A stretch of 64,000 nt of DNA from Candidatus Flexicrinis affinis. GTDB taxonomy: Bacteria > Chloroflexota > Anaerolineae > Aggregatilineales > Phototrophicaceae. The DNA lies in NCBI GenBank assembly GCA_016716525.1, contig JADJWE010000010.1, forward strand, positions 248,001 through 312,000. The letters are read 5' to 3'. Below are positions 1 to 7,331 of this stretch, one piece after another; within the stretch, counting starts at the first letter, position 1; the number at the start of each line of letters is the position of its first letter. The position numbers and the translations under genes were made by a program. Under the pieces are notes generated by a model, which saw nothing but the letters and a program-made list of their open reading frames with translations, was not told the DNA's origin and ran no database searches.

Positions 1-173
1 ACGAAGGTAAGGGTGTGGGCCGCCGCCTGCTCGAGTGGGCGCTGGATGTCGCGCACGAGCGCAAGGCGCAGCGCGTTCAGTTGGTGGTGCATGACTTCAA
101 CACGCGCGCGATCGCCTTCTACGAGCGCCACGGGTTTGAGCGTCTTTCGCATACGATGGTCAAGCTGTTGTGA
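1..173 (+). CDS. GNAT acetyltransferase, C-terminal part (cut by window edge)
   Basis: The open frame enters at base 3 and ends with TGA at 171-173. The 56 visible residues contain the acetyl-CoA binding loop EGKGVGRRLLEWA and the usual GNAT ending NTRAIAFYERHGFERL. The N-terminal two thirds lie outside the window. It closely resembles the C-terminus of the next gene, so the two look like a tandem duplication. The substrate cannot be told. Confidence 0.85.
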   Translation, partial: EGKGVGRRLLEWALDVAHERKAQRVQLVVHDFNTRAIAFYERHGFERLSHTMVKLL

Positions 174-206
174 GCGTGCCGCTTTCGGTCTGGAAATCTC
201 GAGGTC

Positions 207-692
207 ATGCCGATGTCCATTGTGGTTCGCCCTGCCCGACTCGAAGATGCCGCCGTGCTGGCACGCCTCAACTTGCGCGTGCATCAGCTTCACGTCGACG
301 CGCTGCCGGCGCGCTATAAACCGATTCGGCCCGACCAGTCCGAGGTGATCGCGTGGCACGCGCAGCACTTGATGGACGAGAACGCTTATGTCGCCATCGC
401 CTACGACGGCGACACGCCGGTGGGCTACATCCTCGCCTTTGTGCAGACGATTCCGGACAACCCGTTCGTGTACAGCACGCCGAATTTCCACATCGATCAG
501 ATGTCTGTCGAGATGGAATACGAGGGGCAAGGGGTGGGGCGTCTGCTGCTGGAGGCCGCGCTTGCTGTCGCCCGCGAGCGCGGGGCGGAGACGATCTCGC
601 TGGGCGTCGCTGCCTTCAACGAACGCGCCATCGCTTTCTATGAGCGGCACGGGTTCGAGGCGCTGTCGCTGCGCATGGCGAGGCGGGTGTAG
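207..692 (+). CDS. GNAT family N-acetyltransferase
   Basis: A 161-residue single-domain GNAT, normal length for the family. The acetyl-CoA pyrophosphate loop is YEGQGVGRLLLEAAL (about residues 105-119), followed by the conserved NERAIAFYERHGFEAL segment. The family transfers an acetyl group from acetyl-CoA to an amine; the acceptor is unknown. An alternative start is the ATG at 213. The gene follows the preceding GNAT fragment by 33 bases on the same strand, and both share the same C-terminal pattern, so I infer a duplicated pair in one transcript. A multi-hairpin repeat begins seven bases after the stop and may serve as a 3' end. Confidence 0.9.
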   Translation: MPMSIVVRPARLEDAAVLARLNLRVHQLHVDALPARYKPIRPDQSEVIAWHAQHLMDENAYVAIAYDGDTPVGYILAFVQTIPDNPFVYSTPNFHIDQMSVEMEYEGQGVGRLLLEAALAVARERGAETISLGVAAFNERAIAFYERHGFEALSLRMARRV

Positions 693-698
693 AAAACT

Positions 699-842
699 GG
701 GGCGCTGCCCCAAACCCCGCCAGAAGGCTTTCGCCCTCTGGCCTCCCTTTTCCGCAAATTCGATGCGCGTGCGCATCGAATTTGCCGTAATGGGGTCAAG
801 GGGTGCAAACCCCTTGTGGAGGTGCGGAGGCGAAGCCTCTGC
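699..842 (+). repeat. Five-hairpin intergenic repeat, copy A
   Basis: About 144 bases made of successive small stem-loops: GGGGCGCTGCCCC, CCAGAAGGC/GCCCTCTGG, a central 32-base perfect hairpin at 754-785 with arms GCAAATTCGATGCGC, then AAGGGGT/ACCCCTT and GAGGC/GCCTC. The outer parts recur almost unchanged at 13592-13735 and 21575-21716 and inverted at 29226-29345. The central hairpin differs between copies. It begins right after a stop codon. Confidence 0.9.
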
Positions 843-985
843 AAACCACTGCGAAACATCACGCCGGACGGGGGCCATTCGGCACTACAGAGTGCGACAA
901 CTTCGGGGCTACGCTGGTCACTGGGGGTAACTCAGGCCGGGACGCCTATATTTCGGCGCGCCTCCCGGCAGAAAGCGAATCGCTC

Positions 986-2539
986 GTGGCGGAGAAACGC
1001 ATTCTGATCATCGGCGCGGGGATCGCCGGTCTTGCGGCCGGATGCTATGCCCGCATGAACGGCTACGACGTGCAAATCCTCGAGCAGCACACCCTGCCCG
1101 GCGGCCTGTGCATGTCGTGGAAGCGCAAGGACTACATCTTCGACGGCTGTATCCACTACCTGTTCGGCACGGCGCCGGGCAATTCGTTCTACCGCATGTG
1201 GGAGGAACTCGGCGCGATTCAGGGCCGCACGATGATCTCTCATACCGAGTATCAGCACATCACCGACGGCCAGCGCACGCTGATCGTGTACGCCGACCCG
1301 GACCAGCTCGAAGCGCACATGCTCGAACTGTCGCCGCAGGATGCCGGCCCGATCAAGGCGCTGTGCCGGGGAATTCGTCACTTCCAGACGTTCGATCTCG
1401 GTGTGTTGTACGACAGGCCGCGCAATCTGATGACGGGCAACGAGTGGCGGCGGTTCGGCATGAAGATGATGCCGTTCCTGCCCGCCATGCTGCGCTGGGG
1501 CATCTCGGCCAAGCAGTTCGCCCAGCGCTTCCGCGACCCGTTCCTACGCCGCGCCGTCCCGCAGATGTTCTCGTGGGAGGACGCGCCGGTGATGATGGGC
1601 ATGATGCTGTTGGCCTATCAACATACCGGCAACGCCGCCTACCCGCAGGGCGGCTCGCTGGAGTTCGCGCAGGCGATCGAAAAGCGCTTCCTGGCGCTGG
1701 GAGGGCGCGTCGAGTACAACGCGCAGGTCGAGCGCATCCTTACGCGCGACGGGCGTGCCGCCGGCGTGCGCCTGTACGACGACCGGGAGATCGAGGCCGA
1801 CTATGTCATCTCCGCTGCGGACGGACGGCGCACGATCTTTCACCTGTTGGACGGCGAGTACGCCGACGCCAAGGTGCGCCGGATGTATGACGGTCACCTG
1901 CCGATGCACACGCAGGTACAGGTCTCGCTCGGTGTCAAACGCGATATGCGCGAGCATCCGCATTGGACAACCTACCTGCTCGACAAGCCGATGACGCTGA
2001 TCGGCGACCCGCGCAGTGAGATCGGCGTCAAACACTACAGCTTCGACCCGACACTGGCGCCGGAAGGCAAGTCGGTCGTGCAGGTGATGATGCGCTCGGA
2101 CTACCACTACTGGGACAACATCCACGGCCGGCGTCTGTACGACACCGAACAGCGGCAGGTGACCGATCTGCTGCTGGCACGGATCGAGGCGTGGCATCCC
2201 GGCATCACCGCCGACGTCGAGTTCAAGGATGAGGCCACGCCGCTGACTTATGAACGATTCACCGGCAACTGGCAGGGCGCGACATGCGGTTGGCTCCTCA
2301 CGCCGGAAACGATGCGCATGCTGATCTTCGGCGTCAAGCGCACGCTGCCCGGCCTGAAGAACTTCTGGATGGCCGGCCAGTGGGTCGAGCCGGGCGGCAG
2401 TGTGCCGATGGCCGCCGCGTCCGGCCGCACCGCGATCCAGCTCATCTGCGCGCAGGAGGGCAAACCATTCACCGCGACCGTGCCGTCGGGCACTCCGCCT
2501 GTCTACGCCCCCGCGGATACGGAAGCCGTTCACGCCTGA
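986..2539 (+). CDS. Phytoene desaturase/CrtI-like FAD-dependent oxidoreductase
   Basis: A 517-residue flavoprotein. The N-terminal dinucleotide-binding fingerprint ILIIGAGIAGLAAGCYARMNG lies a few residues from the GTG start, followed by LEQHTLPGGLCMSW, the usual second FAD contact. The C-terminal FAD motif WMAGQWVEPGGSVPMAAASGR is typical of the CrtI/carotenoid isomerase/retinol saturase superfamily. The family desaturates, saturates or isomerises polyene lipids; the actual substrate is not readable. I chose GTG 986 because the open frame further upstream runs back into the 699-842 repeat and has no family similarity. No other carotenoid genes are visible nearby. Confidence 0.82.
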   Translation: MAEKRILIIGAGIAGLAAGCYARMNGYDVQILEQHTLPGGLCMSWKRKDYIFDGCIHYLFGTAPGNSFYRMWEELGAIQGRTMISHTEYQHITDGQRTLIVYADPDQLEAHMLELSPQDAGPIKALCRGIRHFQTFDLGVLYDRPRNLMTGNEWRRFGMKMMPFLPAMLRWGISAKQFAQRFRDPFLRRAVPQMFSWEDAPVMMGMMLLAYQHTGNAAYPQGGSLEFAQAIEKRFLALGGRVEYNAQVERILTRDGRAAGVRLYDDREIEADYVISAADGRRTIFHLLDGEYADAKVRRMYDGHLPMHTQVQVSLGVKRDMREHPHWTTYLLDKPMTLIGDPRSEIGVKHYSFDPTLAPEGKSVVQVMMRSDYHYWDNIHGRRLYDTEQRQVTDLLLARIEAWHPGITADVEFKDEATPLTYERFTGNWQGATCGWLLTPETMRMLIFGVKRTLPGLKNFWMAGQWVEPGGSVPMAAASGRTAIQLICAQEGKPFTATVPSGTPPVYAPADTEAVHA

Positions 2540-2560
2540 CATTTCGGGCGCTGCCCTAAC

Positions 2561-2710
2561 TCCACTCAGACCTCACCCCCGGCCCCTCTCCCGAGGAGAG
2601 GGGAGAAAAACACGCCGGACTCGGCCGCCCCTCTCTTCGGGAGAGGGGTTTGGGGTGAGGCAGAGACGGGTGCAAACCCCTTGTTTGCGGTGCGGAGGCG
2701 AAACCTCTGC
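2561..2710. repeat. Mosaic intergenic repeat plus half copy of the five-hairpin repeat
   Basis: Bases 2570-2660 carry the CCTCACCCC...CCCCTCTCCC motif and its inverted partner GGGAGAGGGG...GGGGTGAGG, forming a large inverted repeat. Bases 2661-2710 match only the right half of the five-hairpin repeat (GGGTGCAAACCCCTTG, then GGAGGCGAAACCTC). No gene is apparent from 2540 to 2798. Confidence 0.8.
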
Positions 2711-2798
2711 AGGCGTGTCCCTCATTTATAGACACGTGCGCGTGAATAGCGTTACACTGAGCGGCATAGTGCTTCTTTAGACTCCCGGCAGCGACCTT

Positions 2799-4154
2799 AT
2801 GGCAGACCCGCAGAATTTCCCGGATATCCTCGGCTACATCTCGAAGAACTTGCGCGCCGACTTCGGCCCGGTACAGGCCGTGATTGCGCTGGCGCCGAAC
2901 CCGGTCAAGGCGGGGCGCGCTGTGACGGTTGTCGTCGTGCTGCAGAACGTGGTCGATGCGCCGGTCGAAGTGTTGACGACGTTGGAAGTGCCCGAGCGCG
3001 ACCTTGACGGCAAACCGAAGCGTTTCATCGCGAAGTCGCAGCGGCTGGCGATCGGCATGCAGGCGGCGGAGGTCGGTATGGTGACGCTGCCGGTCACGAC
3101 CATGCCGGTTACGGTGCCGGGCGTTTACAAGCTCGCGATCTCGGTGTCGGCCAAGTTGAACGGCCGCGCGACGCGCATCCGCAAGCAGGACGGCGGCGGC
3201 GAGGTGTCGATGGCGGTGCTCCCGCGCCAGCAGCAGCAGCAGATCGAAACGCTTAAGAAGCTGCGTTACTTCGGCGCGGTGCAGCGCAAAGGCGGACTGT
3301 TCGGCGGCGGCGGGCAGGTCTTGGAGGCCACGCTCAAAGTCGAAGAAGGGACAATCGGCGCGGTGGTCGACCTCAAGGCCGACTATCGCACACTGTGGTC
3401 ACGCCATGACCTGCGCGAAGATTCGCGCGTACTGCTGCAACGGCATAAGGCGGCGGTGCTCGAACATCTGCTGCCTTCGCTCGATCGTACGCGCCTGCTT
3501 GAGCCGCTGACCCAGCGCACATTGGCGCGCTTCCGCGACGGCGGCTACAGCCTAACCGACGTCGAGGCGTCGCTGATCGCGCGGCTGATGGTGCACATCG
3601 TCGAATACGCATGTACGGGCGAGCAGACCTACGGACGCACGTACTTGCCGCGCTCGGAATATGAGGTTGCGCCGCTGCTGCAGCGTCAGACCAAATCGCT
3701 GACAACCCCGATCCGGCTGAATTGGCTTGACGCAATTTTGCGGCTGATGGATGACGACGACCGAATCGCGCGGTTCGCGACGAAGTTCCTGCCCGAACGC
3801 TGCTACGATCCACTGCTCCAAGATACGCTGCTGTACGCGATGCACACCGTCGAGGCGGCAGCAGGTGTCGAGTTGGGCACCGACGAAGAGCTGGAAAAGG
3901 CCGCCGAGGACTGGATGGCGAAGCTGCAGGACGGCGGGCCGTTGACCTTCGCCGACGTGTACTTGCCGCTGGTGGTGGCCGGAATCGCGCTGCACGACGA
4001 TATCGTGCTGCCCGAGGAGAACGTCAAGACGCTGCAAGTGCAGATCCAGCGACTGTTGAGCAACCGCGCCGAAGAACGCACCGAAGACAATGCCGCGCTG
4101 TTCGAGATGACGCGCGGCGTCACGCAAAAAGCCCTGCTCAAGTACGGCCTTTAG
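2799..4154 (+). CDS. Hypothetical protein with predicted beta-rich N-terminus
   Basis: A 451-residue soluble protein with no signal peptide. Residues 20-145 read like a beta-sandwich (VKAGRAVTVVVVLQNVVDAPVEV, then VPGVYKLAISVSAK), similar to immunoglobulin-like folds that begin with 'APNPV'. A Q-rich stretch RQQQQQIETLKKL (about 147-159) leads to an alpha-helical, acidic C-terminal half. I do not recognise the family. The ATG lies 9 bases after the end of a GCAGCGACC segment with only a weak ribosome site. It stands alone between repeat-filled gaps. Confidence 0.7.
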   Translation: MADPQNFPDILGYISKNLRADFGPVQAVIALAPNPVKAGRAVTVVVVLQNVVDAPVEVLTTLEVPERDLDGKPKRFIAKSQRLAIGMQAAEVGMVTLPVTTMPVTVPGVYKLAISVSAKLNGRATRIRKQDGGGEVSMAVLPRQQQQQIETLKKLRYFGAVQRKGGLFGGGGQVLEATLKVEEGTIGAVVDLKADYRTLWSRHDLREDSRVLLQRHKAAVLEHLLPSLDRTRLLEPLTQRTLARFRDGGYSLTDVEASLIARLMVHIVEYACTGEQTYGRTYLPRSEYEVAPLLQRQTKSLTTPIRLNWLDAILRLMDDDDRIARFATKFLPERCYDPLLQDTLLYAMHTVEAAAGVELGTDEELEKAAEDWMAKLQDGGPLTFADVYLPLVVAGIALHDDIVLPEENVKTLQVQIQRLLSNRAEERTEDNAALFEMTRGVTQKALLKYGL

Positions 4155-4466
4155 GGCAGTGATGAGTCGGGAGTGATGAGTGATGAGTAAGGGCAAGAAC
4201 GGGTACACAGCACACAGTGGCGGTCTGTAGGGGCGACCCGCCGGGTCGCCCGCGCCGAACCTCACCCCGATATCCCTCTCCGCCTCACGCCGGACGGGGC
4301 ACGCCCCCTTCCCTACCACATCGAGACGATTTGCGGTTTCCGTGCCCGGGCACAAACGCGGGCGCAAATTGAATGTAGGGGCGATCCGCCGAGTCGCCCG
4401 CCGCGTGGAATACGCGCACGCCCAAACTTCGCGCGCTGGGGCGGGCGAGGCTGTCTCAGGTCAACC
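4155..4466. repeat. Repeat-filled intergenic region
   Basis: No gene is seen. The gap begins with iterated TGATGAGT units (4158-4188) and contains the perfect palindrome GGGCGACCCGCCGGGTCGCCC near 4231-4251, a CCTCACCCC block and a degenerate second GGCGATCCGCC palindrome near 4380. The first 40 bases reappear in reverse complement at the extreme right end of the window (63957-64000). It separates convergent genes. Confidence 0.7.
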
Positions 4467-5330
4467 CTACGCGAACGTCGCGGCGTAGATCGGGAGATCG
4501 TAGCCGGTGCGTGCGAAGCCGAGGGCTTGGTAGGTCTTGAGTGAGCGCGTATTGCTGGCCTGCGTATTGACCGACACGGCGTCGACTTGGCGGCGCAGGA
4601 AAGCCGCCACGCACTCGCGCGTGAGCAGCACGCCGATGCCGTGGCCCTGCAGCTCGGGCAGGACGGCAAGCCGGGCCAGATGCCCCTGATCGCCGTGCCG
4701 CGTGCTGATCTGGAAGCCGACCATCCGGCCATCGAGGCGCGCGACGGTGGAGATCGCGGACGTCCGGTACGCCCGCCGCATGTCGTGCGCGCTCATCGGG
4801 TACGGCGGCGCAAAGGCGGCTTGGTCGATAGCGGTCATTTCTTCCACATCGTCGATCGTCGCGGTGTGGAGCGTCACGCCATGGGAGTCGACGGGCGGGA
4901 GCGCAGCGCCCTCGCGGCGCAGTGTGACCAGCATTTCGACCTGTCGCAAGCCGAGCGGGGCCAGCGCGTAGTCGAGCCACGGCTCGAGCGCCAACACCCA
5001 GCACTGGCGGACGCCAGCGACCACCATCGCATCGACCAGCGGCACCCACAGGCGATCCATGACCTCCTGCTCGTGGACGCCGTCGGCCAGCGCGGCCAGC
5101 CTCAACCACGCCATGCCATCGGTCGGATAGGATGCGCCGAGCATGCCGACCAGATGCGTCCCGCGCCACGCCAACTGGACGATTCCGCCGATATGGTCGA
5201 GCCACTCGTCGGCGTCGTACCAGTCGAGATGCACGTGCCGCTGATAGCTGTAGCTAATCAGGTCGAGCACTTCGGCACGGTACCGGCGCTCGTAGGGGAC
5301 GACCGTCAACGGCGTGACGCTGCTCACCAT
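4467..5330 (-). CDS. Tandem-domain GNAT acetyltransferase
   Basis: A 287-residue protein with two GNAT folds, as in mycothiol-synthase-like families. The first (about 1-130) is degenerate. The second (about 140-287) keeps LARLAVLPELQGHGIGVLL as the acetyl-CoA loop and NTRSLKTYQALGFARTGYD at the end. It starts 8 bases after the stop of the double ATPase and is the last gene of the dnaB operon. The link to replication is by position only; the acceptor is unknown. Confidence 0.87.
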   Translation of the reverse strand: MVSSVTPLTVVPYERRYRAEVLDLISYSYQRHVHLDWYDADEWLDHIGGIVQLAWRGTHLVGMLGASYPTDGMAWLRLAALADGVHEQEVMDRLWVPLVDAMVVAGVRQCWVLALEPWLDYALAPLGLRQVEMLVTLRREGAALPPVDSHGVTLHTATIDDVEEMTAIDQAAFAPPYPMSAHDMRRAYRTSAISTVARLDGRMVGFQISTRHGDQGHLARLAVLPELQGHGIGVLLTRECVAAFLRRQVDAVSVNTQASNTRSLKTYQALGFARTGYDLPIYAATFA

Positions 5331-5338
5331 CGGCCGCG

Positions 5339-6694
5339 TTATCTCCGGCGTTGGCGCATGACGTACGGAGGGACGGTCACTTCGAAGCGCGCGCACAGCC
5401 GTTCGTCCAGCAAGCGGACCTGCAGGCGCTCGTTGAGGCGCTCGAAATCGCCCAGCGTGACGACCGTCGGAAGGCGTTTGACGTAGCGGTAGTCGATGAG
5501 CTGGAACAGTTTCTCGCGAGCCCATTCGGTATGGCCGGTGCTGCTCAAGTCGTCGAGGATCAGCAGGCCGACGTTCTTGACCTTGTTGAACCGTTGGTCG
5601 AAGGTCGAGGCGGCGCCGGGCGAGAAGGTCGTGCGCAGGTCGTCGAGCAGGTCCGACACGGTGATAAAGAACACGTCGTCGCGCATCTGTTCGCGATACA
5701 AGCCGATAGCGGCGGCGAGATGCGTCTTGCCGGTGCCGGGGCCGCCCGCCAGCACGAGCCAGCGACCGTTGGGGTTCTGCGCATAGGCGACAGCCGCGTT
5801 GGCGACGTTGACGAGGTTGCGCTGTTCTTCGACAGACAGGCCGCTTCTCGAGTCGAACGTTTCGAAGGTCTGTTCGCGGTGGAGCGATAGGCTGCTGGTC
5901 AGGTGGTCGCGCTGGTCGACGTCGGTGTTGCGGTAATCCGGCGCGTCGATGATCACGCGACTGGCGTGGTCGACGTCGTGCAGGCGCGAGCTGATGCGCG
6001 GGTCGAGCCGTTCCAGTTCGGCATTGGTGGTGATGACCGTCGGAAGTCGGTGCATGTAGCGGTGATTCAGAAGCTGGAACAGCTTCTCTTTCGCCCATGC
6101 GCTCGGGTTCTCGACGCCGAGGTCGTCGAGGATGAGCAGGTCGCAGCCGCGGATGCGGTCGAACGTCTCGTCGTAGCCGCCGTCGGCTTCCTCGCCGTAG
6201 CTCACGCGCAGGTGATCGAGCAGGTCGGGCGTGGTGATGAACAGGACGACATCGCCGTGTTGAAGCCGCTGCAAGCCGATAGCGGCGGCGAGGTGGGTCT
6301 TGCCGCATCCGTACGGGCCTTGCAGCAGAATCCACTTGCCGGCGGGGTTGTCGGCAAAGCTGCGGGCGACGCTGAGCGCCATCGCCAGCGAACCGCGCTC
6401 GGCCGGAGTATGCATGGGGAGCTCGGTCTGGAAGGCGGCGAAGGTCTTGTCCGAAAGGGCGTCGAGATTGCTCAGCGCACGCAGGCGGTTCTGGCGTTCG
6501 ACATCGCGCTCGACGGGGAAATTCGGGCAGCGGTGCAGCTTGCCCCAGCGCGGGTCGTCCATCGGGACGTCGTAGCGGATAACGCCCAGCCCCTGACAGA
6601 TCGAGTCGGCCGCGCCGCACAGCGCGCACGGGCCGCCCGCGGCAAGATCAGCGCTCGAAGTACTCTGCATATTTTCCGGTTGCGGTGCGCCCAT
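5339..6694 (-). CDS. Tandem DnaC/DnaI-type helicase loader ATPase (two AAA+ domains)
   Basis: A 451-residue protein with two complete DnaC/IstB-like AAA+ modules in one chain. Domain 1 has Walker A GPYGCGKTH (about 126-134), Walker B LLILDD (186-191), sensor TTN (about 223-225) and a basic SRL segment. Domain 2 has GGPGTGKTH (317-325) and LLILDD (377-382) but lacks the TTN asparagine (VTLGDF instead). The N-terminus holds CALCG plus a later HRCPNF cysteine, a possible metal site. Known DnaC/DnaI proteins have one AAA+ domain and load DnaB on DNA. The gene overlaps the DnaD-like gene, and dnaB is next, which supports a loader role. The ATG at 6670 is an alternative start. Confidence 0.88.
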   Translation of the reverse strand: MGAPQPENMQSTSSADLAAGGPCALCGAADSICQGLGVIRYDVPMDDPRWGKLHRCPNFPVERDVERQNRLRALSNLDALSDKTFAAFQTELPMHTPAERGSLAMALSVARSFADNPAGKWILLQGPYGCGKTHLAAAIGLQRLQHGDVVLFITTPDLLDHLRVSYGEEADGGYDETFDRIRGCDLLILDDLGVENPSAWAKEKLFQLLNHRYMHRLPTVITTNAELERLDPRISSRLHDVDHASRVIIDAPDYRNTDVDQRDHLTSSLSLHREQTFETFDSRSGLSVEEQRNLVNVANAAVAYAQNPNGRWLVLAGGPGTGKTHLAAAIGLYREQMRDDVFFITVSDLLDDLRTTFSPGAASTFDQRFNKVKNVGLLILDDLSSTGHTEWAREKLFQLIDYRYVKRLPTVVTLGDFERLNERLQVRLLDERLCARFEVTVPPYVMRQRRR

Positions 6695-7331
6695 CCCGCT
6701 CAGAAGATCGTTGATCCGCCTCACGCCGCTTACCCTCCTTGCGCCAGCGCCGCAGCACCCCCCGAACATACGCCAGACTGCGCTTTTCGCGCTCGACGGC
6801 GATCTGGATTGCCTCGCGCAGCCACGCTTCGCTGAAGTCGTCGCTGAGCGCCACCAGTTCCTCGCCGATCAAGCCGGTGAGCGGGCCGATGTTTTCTTCG
6901 TACAGTTTGAACACGCTGGGGCGCGGCGGCAGGATGATCAATTGGCCGGCCGCGTCGAGGCGCGCGGCGCAGTCCCCACTGCCGACGGCCGCCGAAGCGC
7001 CCGGCGTATGCAGCACCCACACCAGTTCGATCCCGCCGTCCGGCGCGTTGGCGTAGACAGGCAGAAGTGTACCGCGTGCGACGGCGCGCGCCAGCCCTTC
7101 GACCGCGGCGGATTCCTCCAACCCGTGCACTTTGCGGTGCGTGTCGATGTCGGCTTTGCGCAGCCAATACAGCCCGCCGACCGGGTCATGCTGGCTGAAG
7201 GCCCAGATGCAGAACAGGGTCATCTTGAGTTCGGCCAGCGAATCGATCGCGGACAACAGGCCGCCGGGAATGGCATCCGGCAGGCCGGACGCGCCCAGCA
7301 CATCGGGGAACGGGGGTGTGATTCGCGTCAT
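6648..7331 (-). CDS. DnaD/DnaB2-domain primosomal protein
   Basis: A 227-residue protein whose C-terminal part (about 140-200) carries the DnaD-domain signature: YEENIGPLTGLIGEEL, then W and EAIQIAVEREKRS, ending YVRGVLRRWRKEG. In Firmicutes DnaD/DnaB2 proteins remodel DNA and recruit the helicase with its loader DnaI. The N-terminal region could be a winged helix. The start codon overlaps the dnaB stop as ATGA, so translation is probably coupled, and its own end overlaps the loader gene. The order dnaB, dnaD-like, dnaC-like argues for one helicase-loading unit. Confidence 0.87.
   Translation of the reverse strand: MTRITPPFPDVLGASGLPDAIPGGLLSAIDSLAELKMTLFCIWAFSQHDPVGGLYWLRKADIDTHRKVHGLEESAAVEGLARAVARGTLLPVYANAPDGGIELVWVLHTPGASAAVGSGDCAARLDAAGQLIILPPRPSVFKLYEENIGPLTGLIGEELVALSDDFSEAWLREAIQIAVEREKRSLAYVRGVLRRWRKEGKRREADQRSSERDGRTATGKYAEYFER

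Noticed and set aside
803..985. Upstream extension of the CrtI-like gene
   Set aside because: The frame runs into the five-hairpin repeat and encodes no conserved residues; GTG 986 fits the family start.
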